Part shown: one piece after another, positions 1 through 7,604 of the stretch | Numbering within the stretch: the first letter of the stretch is position 1 | How the letters are laid out: every line of letters starts with the position of its first letter | Origin: Bacillota bacterium | Lineage (GTDB): Bacteria; Bacillota; Negativicutes; Sporomusales; Sporomusaceae | NCBI GenBank assembly: GCA_023388195.1 | Contig: JAEWGR010000190.1 | Coordinates: 35,498-99,497 of the forward strand | Length of the DNA stretch: 64,000 nucleotides | Direction of reading: 5' to 3' | Notes under the pieces: generated by a model | Told to the model about the DNA's origin: nothing | The model's database searches: none | Seen by the model: only the letters and a program-made list of their open reading frames with translations | Program-made: the position numbers and the translations under genes

Positions 1-351
1 CTGGAGCCGGAATCGCTGCACAAGGCAGAGCAGGCCATGCGAAAACTCGAACAGACGCTGGCTGCCCCAAATGTGGACATCAATGCCATATTTGCAGCCG
101 ATACGGCCTTGCATATGGTCCTTGTTGCTATTACGGAGAATGCGCTGTTGGAAGGAATTTGCTCTTATGTCGATCAGATCACCAAAAAATCCAGGCTGAA
201 AGCGATAGAAAAATTCATTGATGACAAGGCTACCGCGCGGTTTCTCGGTATGCACCGGGAAATGCTGCGGATAGTAAAAGAAAAAGACCGGGCGAAGATC
301 AATGAAGTGGTGGAAAAACATTATCAATATTGGGAACAAGTAACCTGTTAA
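1..351 (+). CDS. GntR-family transcriptional regulator, FCD domain, 3' part only
   Basis: The reading frame is open from base 1, so the 5' end, including the winged-helix DNA-binding domain, lies outside the window. The visible 116 residues are helical, with His at the places expected for the FCD (FadR C-terminal) ligand-binding fold, for example the LHMVLVAI segment and the MHREMLRIV segment near the end. FCD regulators are usually repressors that respond to a small organic acid or sugar acid. It sits 50 bases upstream of an aldolase, keto-acid cleavage enzyme and acid-sugar kinase on the same strand, so it probably controls that operon. The family call rests on the C-terminal half alone. 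Confidence 0.7.
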   Translation: MEPESLHKAEQAMRKLEQTLAAPNVDINAIFAADTALHMVLVAITENALLEGICSYVDQITKKSRLKAIEKFIDDKATARFLGMHREMLRIVKEKDRAKINEVVEKHYQYWEQVTC

Positions 352-401
352 CCACCGGGAAAATCTCAGATTCACAAACCGACAACTAAGGGGCAGTGGC
401 T

Positions 402-1241
402 ATGCTGGTAAATTTAGCAGATATTCTTAAGGATGCTTATCGGGGACATTATGCTGTCGGGGCATTTAACGGCTATAATTATGAAACCTTTGCCGGCATC
501 ATTACGGCGGGAACGGAGACAAATACACCGGTTATTTTAGCTTTTGGCGCCAAGTACCTGCAAAACATGTCGCTGGAGACAACCTATGCCCTGGCTGCAA
601 GCCTGGGCGGAAAGGGTGAAACTCCGGTTTGCCTGCACCTTGATCATTGCAACGACCTGGATACAGTATTTCGTGCTATTCGAGCCGGTTTCGGCTCTGT
701 TATGTATGATGGCTCCGCCCTGCCTTTTGCGGAAAATGTGAAAAATACGAAGTTGGTTTGTCGGTTCGCCAAGGCCTGCGGTGTGTCAGTGGAAGCCGAA
801 CTGGGCTGTCTGGCCGCCGGCGAACAATCCCATGAGGGTTCGGCCGCCGATGTGGCGGCTTATACGGAACCGGCGCAGGCAGCGGAGTTTGTGGCTGCGA
901 CCGGGGTTGATGCCCTGGCTGTCTCCATTGGTACTGTCCATGGGTTGTACAAAGGTGAACCTAATCTGCGGCTTGATATTCTGGCCGCCATTAATAAGCT
1001 GGTGGCAGTGCCGCTGGTACTGCATGGCGGTTCAGGGCTGGCGGCGCGGGATATTGCCGGCTGTATAGACCAGGGGATTGCCAAAATCAATGTGAATACC
1101 GAGATTTCTGTGTATACGGTTGCCAAGACAAGAGCACTGCTGGCGTCCAGGCAGCCGCATTTTTCCGAGTTGTCTTTAAGCCAGGAAGAGTATGTAAAGG
1201 ACATTGTGAAAAAGTATATAGCTTTTTTTAGCCGGCGGTAA
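402..1241 (+). CDS. Class II (zinc) ketose-bisphosphate aldolase, GatY/KbaY/FbaA-like
   Basis: A 279-residue class II aldolase. It shows the zinc-ligand motif LHLDHC, the SIGTVHG segment, the phosphate-binding HGGSG loop and the KINVNTE strand typical of FbaA/GatY/KbaY enzymes, which reversibly cleave a phosphorylated ketose into dihydroxyacetone phosphate and an aldehyde. I chose ATG 402 because AAGGGG at 388-393 is well spaced for it; a GTG at 396 lies too close. The neighbours are a keto-acid cleavage enzyme and a DUF1537 kinase, not glycolytic genes, so its substrate is probably a phosphorylated acid sugar derivative or unusual ketose phosphate. The exact substrate cannot be read from sequence. 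Confidence 0.85.
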   Translation: MLVNLADILKDAYRGHYAVGAFNGYNYETFAGIITAGTETNTPVILAFGAKYLQNMSLETTYALAASLGGKGETPVCLHLDHCNDLDTVFRAIRAGFGSVMYDGSALPFAENVKNTKLVCRFAKACGVSVEAELGCLAAGEQSHEGSAADVAAYTEPAQAAEFVAATGVDALAVSIGTVHGLYKGEPNLRLDILAAINKLVAVPLVLHGGSGLAARDIAGCIDQGIAKINVNTEISVYTVAKTRALLASRQPHFSELSLSQEEYVKDIVKKYIAFFSRR

Positions 1242-1267
1242 ACAGCCAGCCGGCCAGGAGGGGAAAA

Positions 1268-2071
1268 ATGGATAAAGTAATGATTTCTGTTGCGCCTGTA
1301 GCGAGTACAGATAAGAAGATAGTCCCGGCCGATATTGCTGCCGATGTTGTCCGCTGCTGGCAGGCCGGGGCTGCGATGGTGCATTTGCACGTGCGTGATG
1401 CCGGGGGAAATCTAACTGCCGACATGAGTCTGCTGGAAGAAACACTGCGGCTTATTCGCAAAGAGTCAGATATTATCATTGAAGTTTCGACCGGCGGCGT
1501 GTCCGGGCTTTCAATACAGGAACGCTGCGTTCCCCTGTATTCGGAGCTTGTGGAGGCCTGTTCGCTGAATGTTGGCTCCACCAATCTGGGGAAGGCTGTA
1601 TATTGCAATCCCCTTGATGATGTGGAGTATTGTATCCGTGAATTGTTAAAAATGAAAAAGACACCGGAAGTGGAAGTCTTTGAGATTGGCCATATTTACG
1701 CAATGAAAGAGTTTATGGCGGAATATGATTTTTGTGAGCCGGTGCTGTTCAGCATTGTTCTGGGCCATAAAGGCGAGGCTCCCGCCACACCGCAAGCCCT
1801 GGCCGCTATGATGCAGATGATACCGGCAGGAACCCTCTGGGGCATCACCCATGCCAACCGCCGCGATTTTGCCATTATTGCCGCCGCTCTGGGCATGGGG
1901 GCCAGTACGGTCAGGATTGGCTTTGAAGACAGCAACTACCTGGATGCCAATACCGTAGCCGGCAGTAATGCTCCTTTGGTGGAAAAGACGGTACGGCTGC
2001 TGCAGGCTATGGATAAGGCGCCGATGAGTCCGGCCGAAGCCAGACGGCATTTTAATATACGCAGTAGATGA
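1268..2071 (+). CDS. Beta-keto acid cleavage enzyme (BKACE, DUF849; Kce-like)
   Basis: A 267-residue TIM-barrel protein of the BKACE family, whose members condense a beta-keto acid with acetyl-CoA to give a CoA ester plus acetoacetate. The Zn-binding pair is visible in VHLHVRD near residue 40, and the conserved GFEDS acidic motif near residue 215 is intact. The founding member, Kce, cleaves 3-keto-5-aminohexanoate in lysine fermentation, but none of the other lysine-fermentation genes are nearby. Start ATG 1268 follows an AGGAGGGG site. It lies 26 bases after the aldolase and 16 before the DUF1537 kinase, so the three are probably one transcript. The true keto acid is unknown. Confidence 0.85.
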   Translation: MDKVMISVAPVASTDKKIVPADIAADVVRCWQAGAAMVHLHVRDAGGNLTADMSLLEETLRLIRKESDIIIEVSTGGVSGLSIQERCVPLYSELVEACSLNVGSTNLGKAVYCNPLDDVEYCIRELLKMKKTPEVEVFEIGHIYAMKEFMAEYDFCEPVLFSIVLGHKGEAPATPQALAAMMQMIPAGTLWGITHANRRDFAIIAAALGMGASTVRIGFEDSNYLDANTVAGSNAPLVEKTVRLLQAMDKAPMSPAEARRHFNIRSR

Positions 2072-2087
2072 GCAAGGTGGACGAAAT

Positions 2088-3521
2088 ATGAATCAATTGC
2101 CAAAGCGCAGTGTTGATATTTTAACGTTGTATCCGGCGGTAGATGAGAAATATGTACAGACACTGTTAGAGCAGGCTGTTGCCAGTGACCCGCATAAAAT
2201 CATTGTGCTGGATGATGATCCGACCGGTACCCAGACTGTCCATGCTGTTTCCGTATATACAGACTGGTCCTATGACAGTCTTAGCCGCGGCTTCCGGGAA
2301 GCAAACAAAGTGTTTTACATTTTGACCAACTCCCGCGGCTTTACTGCAGAACAGACACGCCAGGCACACCGGGAAATCGGGGCAATGGCCGCCCGGGTTG
2401 CCCGGGAGCAGCAGCGGCGCTATTTAATCGTCAGCCGGAGCGACTCGACACTCCGGGGCCATTACCCCCTGGAAACGGAGATTTTGCAGGAGCAGTGGGA
2501 GCACGATTCCGGACAAAAGGCCGATGGCGAGATTATTTGTCCTTTCTTCAAGGAGGGCGGGCGTTTTACTATTGACAATATCCACTATGTCCAGTACGGT
2601 GAGGTGCTGGTACCGGCGGGGGCAACAGAGTTTGCCTGTGACAAAACGTTTGGCTATCAGTCCTCCGATTTGACCGCGTACATTGAAGAAAAATCACAGG
2701 GAGCTTATAAGCAAGCAGACGTGGCAACCATTTCCCTGCAGGATTTGCGAGCCCTCAGGATTGCTGCGATTACTGATCAGTTAATGGCGATAACAGATTT
2801 TGGGAAAGTAGTCGTCAATGCGATTGATGCCTGTGATGTTAAAGTATTTTGCATAGCCCTTTATCGGGCGATGGCCTGCGGCAAAACATTCCTGTTTCGC
2901 ACGGCGGCCGGTTTTGTCAAGGAGTTGGGCGCTATTGCCGATAAACCGCTGCTGTCCAGACAAGATATGATAGTCAGCAGTAACGGTGCCGGCGGTATTG
3001 TGGTAGTGGGTTCTCATACCCGGAAAACAACCAGTCAGCTGGAAGCGCTGAAAACCCTTCCCGGTATCCGGTGGCTGGAGTTCAATTCTGATCTGGTGCT
3101 GGCCGAAGAGCAGTTTCAGGCTGAAATTGCAGCGGTGGTCAAGCGGGAAGAGGAACTGCTGGCCCAGGGGATTACCGTCGTTGTATACACAAAAAGAAAA
3201 CTGTTGACTCTGGAAACTGACACGAAGGAAGAGGCTCTGGCCCGGGCGGTCAAAATCTCGGATGCCGTACAGGCGCTGGTCGGCAGGCTGAAAGTAACAC
3301 CGGCCTTTGTTATTGCCAAAGGGGGCATTACTTCAAGCGATGTCGCCACTAAAGCGTTACAGATAAAACAAGCCGTTGTTCTGGGGCAGATAAGGCCGGG
3401 CATACCGGTTTGGCAAACCGGCGGCGACAGTAAATTCCCCCATATACCCTATGTTGTTTTTCCCGGCAACGTCGGTGAAGAGAATACCCTGAAAGAAGCT
3501 GTAGAAGTATTACTGGCATAA
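2088..3521 (+). CDS. Four-carbon acid-sugar kinase family protein (DUF1537)
   Basis: A 477-residue protein with both halves of the DUF1537 kinase fold. The N-terminal substrate domain shows LDDDPTGTQ, LTNSRG and SRSDSTLRGHYP; the C-terminal nucleotide-binding domain shows AKGGITSSDVATKAL, VWQTGGDSKFP and FPGNVGEENTLKEAV. Characterised relatives (OtnK, LtnK, DtnK) phosphorylate D-erythronate or D/L-threonate on the 4-hydroxyl before oxidation and decarboxylation by PdxA2. No PdxA2 or OtnC homologue is beside it here; instead it is paired with a class II aldolase and a BKACE. It closes the operon, followed directly by a strong terminator. Confidence 0.88.
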   Translation: MNQLPKRSVDILTLYPAVDEKYVQTLLEQAVASDPHKIIVLDDDPTGTQTVHAVSVYTDWSYDSLSRGFREANKVFYILTNSRGFTAEQTRQAHREIGAMAARVAREQQRRYLIVSRSDSTLRGHYPLETEILQEQWEHDSGQKADGEIICPFFKEGGRFTIDNIHYVQYGEVLVPAGATEFACDKTFGYQSSDLTAYIEEKSQGAYKQADVATISLQDLRALRIAAITDQLMAITDFGKVVVNAIDACDVKVFCIALYRAMACGKTFLFRTAAGFVKELGAIADKPLLSRQDMIVSSNGAGGIVVVGSHTRKTTSQLEALKTLPGIRWLEFNSDLVLAEEQFQAEIAAVVKREEELLAQGITVVVYTKRKLLTLETDTKEEALARAVKISDAVQALVGRLKVTPAFVIAKGGITSSDVATKALQIKQAVVLGQIRPGIPVWQTGGDSKFPHIPYVVFPGNVGEENTLKEAVEVLLA

Positions 3522-3525
3522 AATC

Positions 3526-3558
3526 GGCCTCAACCCTGCCAACGTCAGGGTTGAGGCC
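3526..3558. terminator. Bidirectional rho-independent terminator
   Basis: A perfect 13-bp stem (GGCCTCAACCCTG at 3526-3538 with its complement at 3546-3558) and a 7-base loop. It is followed by TTATTTTT on the plus strand. It lies between the convergent DUF1537 kinase and AsmA-like genes and could serve both. Confidence 0.85.
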
Positions 3559-3570
3559 TTATTTTTGCCT

Positions 3571-5199
3571 TTAACGAAAAATCTTATCAAATAGCTTTTC
3601 CGCGACCTTTTCTTTTATTTCCGCCCGGGTTGCCGGCAGATTGCGCTCTCGCAGCTTTTCCATCAGACCCTGGTTTAGCTGTTCGGGATAAAAGACGCCA
3701 AAATCAGTGTGAATAGCCAGGTTGCTGATTTCCGCTTCCGCCGTGCCGTGTTTTAGGAAATTGCCGGTCAAGGTGTGGAATGACAGGCCATAGGCAGTGC
3801 CATTATCAATGGCGAAGCTGCCCTGTACTGTTGCGGCAGCCGCCGAACCGGTTGCCGTTCCGGTAAGCGATAAGGGGCCTTTGACGTCTTTTGTCGTCAA
3901 CTGGGAGGTGTCGAGGCCGCTGCCGGCAAGCGCAAGGGTAAACTGCTGGGTATCGGGAAAAATTTTGCCGTTGGCTGTAACCGAGCCACCCAGTGCGGCG
4001 CCTTGCGCTGCCAGCAGGTTTAATACCTGCTGGGTATAGGAGAAGGTACCGTTGATGCCGTTAATGACTATATTGCCGAACTGAAGGCTGCCAAGGGTAA
4101 AATTACCGGACAGCACCGGTGAGAAGGCAGAACCGGTAACTTTAGCCTGCGCCGCCAGTACTCCTCCGGCCTGCAAGCCAGACAGCAGTGCGGCCGGATT
4201 GCCGGCCGGCAGCTGGATATCAAAATCCAGTATCTTATCACCGGACGAGGCAGTTAACACCTGGCCGGCTGCTGTAATAGCCTGACCCTGATACAAAGCC
4301 TGGCCGTTAACAAACCGAATAGCATCAGCCTGTTTTTCAAATTGGGCGCTGCCCTGGGTCAATACCAGTGACCCTGTAGTAGCAACACCGGAAAAACGCC
4401 CGGCTAATGTTTTCAGTAACGTTGCCCCTGAAGCAGCATCTTTACCGATCTTGACAGTTAATTCGTCCAGACTGCCGCCGGTTATTTGAATCGGGTCGTC
4501 CGCCGCGGTTAGCCCCAGTGTGGCCAGATCCATTTGTTCTGCCGTCAATGTAATTTCTGCAACATCCGGGGTGCCCCATTGCCCGTCCATCTTCAGCGCT
4601 GCCTGATCGGCTTTGCCGATGGCGGCAAGGCGGACTTGCCCCTGCTGGCGGAAGTCAATCTCACCGGTCAACTGTTCAACGGTTTTGTCAAAAAAATCTG
4701 TTGCCAGATGCAGCTTGCCATCCTCCACTTTGACCAGCCAGGATAAATCGGACTGATCATTTGTTTTTGATTTAACCAAACTATCCCAATTTAAACGGTC
4801 CTGCTGATAGGTTACCCAAAACTCCGGTTTTTCCACAGTCACCGCTTTTATCAGCTGCGGCCCCACCTGCCCTTTCAGCAAATCACTCCAGTTATATCTA
4901 ATATGTATCCGCTTAATGATGGCCAGTGGTTTCCCGGCCGCATCAAGTATCTGGACTTCTTTAGCTTCTACCGAGCCGAGGAGGGATAAGTCAATCGCGC
5001 CCACCAGAACCTGGCCATTGACGACCTCGTTGGCGCTTGCCAGCAGCGATTGCTCCGCCGCTGCCTTTACCTTGCCGGCAGCAAATTGAAATAGGATTGT
5101 TCCTGCCAGCAAGACTGCCGCAACAATCAGGAAGCCAATTTTTTTCCTGCTCCACTTAATTTGAGGTTCTAATAGTGCAGTTTGTTGTTCTTCACTCAC
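3571..5199 (-). CDS. AsmA/TamB-type envelope protein
   Basis: A 542-residue protein with a positively charged start, one transmembrane helix at about residues 19-37, and a long remainder rich in beta-strand, Gly and Ala (for example GSFAIDNGTAYGLSFHTLTGNF). This architecture and repeating style fit the AsmA/DUF748 group, inner-membrane-anchored proteins that reach into the periplasm and help phospholipid traffic or outer-membrane biogenesis in diderm bacteria. The GTG start at 5199 has a GGAGGCG site about 10 bases upstream. It is transcribed alone. The family call rests on overall character rather than a diagnostic motif. Its presence is one reason to think this Firmicute has an outer membrane. 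Confidence 0.65.
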   Translation of the reverse strand: MSEEQQTALLEPQIKWSRKKIGFLIVAAVLLAGTILFQFAAGKVKAAAEQSLLASANEVVNGQVLVGAIDLSLLGSVEAKEVQILDAAGKPLAIIKRIHIRYNWSDLLKGQVGPQLIKAVTVEKPEFWVTYQQDRLNWDSLVKSKTNDQSDLSWLVKVEDGKLHLATDFFDKTVEQLTGEIDFRQQGQVRLAAIGKADQAALKMDGQWGTPDVAEITLTAEQMDLATLGLTAADDPIQITGGSLDELTVKIGKDAASGATLLKTLAGRFSGVATTGSLVLTQGSAQFEKQADAIRFVNGQALYQGQAITAAGQVLTASSGDKILDFDIQLPAGNPAALLSGLQAGGVLAAQAKVTGSAFSPVLSGNFTLGSLQFGNIVINGINGTFSYTQQVLNLLAAQGAALGGSVTANGKIFPDTQQFTLALAGSGLDTSQLTTKDVKGPLSLTGTATGSAAAATVQGSFAIDNGTAYGLSFHTLTGNFLKHGTAEAEISNLAIHTDFGVFYPEQLNQGLMEKLRERNLPATRAEIKEKVAEKLFDKIFR

Positions 5200-5432
5200 A
5201 GCCTCACGCCTCCAGTCTTATCGCAACGGATAACTGATTCACGGCATGTTTGCCATTGACTCTTAAGACTATTATAAAGTGTCAGCCGTGTCTGGACAAG
5301 TTTTAGGAGGAGGTAAAGTATGCCACGTGCAGTCGGGGAAAAGCGGGAACTGACGATAAGCCGGTATGGTGTGACAGGAATTATTTCCTAACATAGCGAA
5401 AAAGCCATTCATACTGAATAAGGGGATGGCGA

Positions 5433-5602
5433 ATGAGCGAAAATGTCGATGCTGTATTCGGTGTATCTTTTGCTGTTGTTGCCGGCATCATGATCTGTAT
5501 TTCGCTTGATGAATTGCGGCCGATGTCCATGCATCGATGCTGGGCATGATGGCAATCGCTGTGAGCCTGTTATTGTTCTATATGGCAGCCACATGCAAAT
5601 GA
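5433..5602 (+). pseudogene. Decayed C-terminal fragment of a ZIP/ZupT-type metal transporter
   Basis: Frame 1 from ATG 5433 reads SFAVVAGIMICISLDELRPMS, which closely resembles the ZupT/ZIP segment around the conserved AGIMVYISLDELLP helix. It then hits a stop at about 5547. A shifted frame over 5535-5602 continues with MLGMMAIAVSLLLFYMAA, which matches the last membrane helix of the same family. The two pieces join by a single frameshift and the N-terminal two thirds is absent. I read it as a pseudogene remnant; the family match is from memory, not a search. Confidence 0.65.
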
Positions 5603-5705
5603 AGCAGGGGGCGCGGGATAAAATGATAATAGTATCTAGGTGAAAAGTGCATACTTTATTTAGAAATTTATTAGTAAGCAGTTACTGAAATGGGAGGGTC
5701 CGTGT

Positions 5706-6335
5706 ATGAAGGTATTATTAATTAATGGCAGTCCGCATAATCAGGGCTGTACATTTACTGCCTTGGCGGAAACAGCCAAGCAATTAGAGCAACATGGTAT
5801 TGAAACAAAGATGATGCACATTGGCGTAAAGCCAATAGGTGGCTGTATTGGTTGTTATAAATGCCGGGATCTTGGGAAATGTGCGTTCCATGATGATCTA
5901 GTCACTGCCTGTGTAGATGAAATGACAACAGCAGCTGGCTTGATTATTGGTTCCCCGGTGTATTTTGCATCAGCTAATGGTAACTTAATCAGCCTGCTGG
6001 ACAGACTATTTTTAATTGGTTCCATTAGAAACGTATTTGCTCATAAGCCGGGTGCTGCCGTGGTGTCGGCAAGGCGTGCCGGCACAACGGTTACACTTGA
6101 TGTATTATACAAATATTTTACGATAGCGCAGATGCCGGTAGTCTCTTCAAGTTACTGGAATATGGTACATGGTAATACGCCTGAAGAAGTACAGCAGGAT
6201 TTAGAGGGTATGCAGACTATGCGTAATCTTGGCAATAACATGGCCTGGCTTTTACAGAGTATAGAAGCCGGGAAAAAGGCAGGCCTTGTCTTGCCTCAAA
6301 ACGAAAAGAAAGTCATGACTAATTTTATCAGATAA
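5706..6335 (+). CDS. Flavodoxin-fold NAD(P)H-dependent FMN reductase / iron-sulfur flavoprotein family
   Basis: A 209-residue protein beginning with the flavodoxin-fold nucleotide loop LLINGSPHNQGCT, followed by a GGCIGCYKCRDLGKCAFHDD segment whose Cys residues match the compact motif of iron-sulfur flavoproteins and multimeric NADPH-FMN reductases. GSPVYFASANG near residue 80 is the second FMN-binding loop. Such proteins reduce quinones, metals or nitro compounds, or pass electrons from ferredoxin; the acceptor here is unknown. GGGAGG lies about 10 bases before ATG 5706. The gene stands alone and ends in a hairpin. Confidence 0.85.
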   Translation: MKVLLINGSPHNQGCTFTALAETAKQLEQHGIETKMMHIGVKPIGGCIGCYKCRDLGKCAFHDDLVTACVDEMTTAAGLIIGSPVYFASANGNLISLLDRLFLIGSIRNVFAHKPGAAVVSARRAGTTVTLDVLYKYFTIAQMPVVSSSYWNMVHGNTPEEVQQDLEGMQTMRNLGNNMAWLLQSIEAGKKAGLVLPQNEKKVMTNFIR

Positions 6336-6342
6336 AAAAACA

Positions 6343-6390
6343 AACACCCTGTCTCCTTGTTTTAAGGATGGCAGGGTGAAATGTTTGTTA
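6343..6390 (+). terminator. Hairpin terminator after the flavin reductase gene
   Basis: CAAACACCCTG and CTCCTT on the left pair with AAGGA and CAGGGTG plus ATGTTTG on the right around a short GTTTT loop, with small bulges. The U-run is weak, so efficiency is uncertain. Confidence 0.6.
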
Positions 6391-6601
6391 TGGGTATTTT
6401 TATCTTGAGAAGTTTAACGAGATTTTAAAGTAATATGGCAAGAAAACAACAACCTAATGGCCAAGTCCAAGGGCAACTCCTGCCAGCAGGGAGCCTTTTG
6501 GGGGTAAATATAATTTGGAAATAATGGAAGGATTTTCCTTGGGTGTGCAGAATAAAATATTTTTATAATGGTTTGGCAAAATGAAAGGAGTGTGTTCATT
6601 T

Positions 6602-6724
6602 ATGTTAAAACAGATTTATCAAAAGAAGAAAGCGGAGAAGCAAGGAACGGTTATAACCGATAAATTACGGGGCAATCAGGGATTAAGGAAACTGGCCAAA
6701 GCCAGGAAGTTATCCTTAGGTTAA
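6602..6724 (+). CDS. Small basic protein, 40 residues, unknown
   Basis: A short open frame encoding a Lys/Arg-rich 40-residue peptide without membrane segment or cysteine. Support for it being real is its setting: AAAGGAG at 6584-6590 upstream of ATG 6602, a perfect TATAAT near 6564-6569, and a strong terminator 38 bases after the stop. I do not recognise the family. It could be a small nucleic-acid-binding or ribosome-associated protein by charge alone, but nothing shows this. Confidence 0.45.
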   Translation: MLKQIYQKKKAEKQGTVITDKLRGNQGLRKLAKARKLSLG

Positions 6725-6762
6725 ACACCTGCTCTATATCGCTCAGGAATTAATGATAAACA

Positions 6763-6815
6763 AAAATCGCTAATTAGCCAGCAGGCAGCTGCAACTGGCT
6801 ATTAGCGATTTTTTT
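6763..6815 (+). terminator. Rho-independent terminator
   Basis: AATCGCTAATTAGCCAG at about 6765-6781 pairs, with one mismatch, with the segment at 6795-6810, followed by a run of T to 6816. It ends the 40-residue gene and also faces the end of the convergent DUF4870 gene. Confidence 0.85.
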
Positions 6816-6865
6816 TACTAAAGTTTATACTTTAAAGGCGTAAACCTGGCGTTGCTAATCATGGT

Positions 6866-7213
6866 TTATAGTTTATTGACAAGCCTTTGGATTAACGGAT
6901 ACTCGTAATACTGGCCGTCTGCCGCTTTTACGGCAGCGATAATGGACGTTATAAGCAGCAACAGCCACAGCAGGCCTATTACCGGTACCAGCAGCAAGCC
7001 CACCAATACTATACATAACAGGCTGGTAATGACCGAGGCTGCTAAAATGGCAAGATGAGCTACTAAAGCCTGTTTGGCGTGGTGGTAGACAAACGGGTCT
7101 TCTTTGCGAAGCAGAAAGATGACCAGGGGAGCGATTATAAAGCCCAGTCCTCCCAGCAAATAAGCCAGATGGGCAAGGATGGCCAGCAGTTTTTGTTCGC
7201 CGCTACTATTCAC
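6866..7213 (-). CDS. DUF4870 (Tic20-like) small membrane protein
   Basis: A 115-residue hydrophobic protein with about three membrane segments (residues 10-32, 48-70 and 74-92) and the pattern FVYHHAKQAL between the first two, which is typical of the DUF4870 family of small integral membrane proteins. The function of the family is not established. GTG 7213 is preceded by GGAGGAGGGA. A TATAAT on the minus strand at 7278-7273 is a plausible -10 element. It is a single-gene unit. Confidence 0.75.
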   Translation of the reverse strand: MNSSGEQKLLAILAHLAYLLGGLGFIIAPLVIFLLRKEDPFVYHHAKQALVAHLAILAASVITSLLCIVLVGLLLVPVIGLLWLLLLITSIIAAVKAADGQYYEYPLIQRLVNKL

Positions 7214-7376
7214 GACTTTCTCCCTCCTCCGGTTGGATGTAATGGGGAACTGAGAGTTGCCTCCATACCTTAATTATAACAGATGATTAAACCATATAGG
7301 TAGTTATAGTGCGGATACAAGGAAATTATACCTGAGTGTAAAGGGGTGGAGTCCATACAATTTTCAAAATAGTGTC

Positions 7377-7404
7377 TTGACAAAAAAAATCTTTCGAGTA
7401 CAAT
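7377..7404 (+). promoter_or_regulatory. Sigma-A promoter upstream of the QueG-like gene
   Basis: TTGACA at 7377-7382 and TACAAT at 7399-7404 with a 16-base spacer. It is 201 bases upstream of the gene, so transcripts would carry a long leader containing the two palindromes noted next. Confidence 0.7.
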
Positions 7405-7416
7405 TAATAATAAACA

Positions 7417-7528
7417 TGTGTATATACACGTATAATTCTTAAGCTGCTGCTGGTCCTTGCGGACAGGCCGGGTTTTGAGAAGTGGCTATAAGGCAGCGGG
7501 GCATGCTCATATATGTGTATGTACACGT
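7417..7528 (+). promoter_or_regulatory. Two copies of a palindromic operator-like motif
   Basis: TGTGTATATACACGT at 7417-7431, containing a perfect 12-bp palindrome, recurs as TGTGTATGTACACGT at 7514-7528 with one change. The first lies just after the -10 element and the second 97 bases on. Two near-identical palindromes before one gene suggest binding by a dimeric repressor. The cognate regulator is not identifiable in this window. Confidence 0.55.
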
Positions 7529-7604
7529 TTGGTCTCTCATAAGATTACAGGCCAGGAAAAGGAGAAGAGTCAATTAATTATTTAAGTAAGGGGATGTTAA
7601 TAAA

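Noticed and set aside
860..1390. Long antisense frames inside the aldolase, HypD, hydrogenase and gcv genes
   Set aside because: They lie wholly opposite well-supported genes, have no ribosome sites and encode Arg/Pro/His-rich low-quality translations, as expected of shadow frames.
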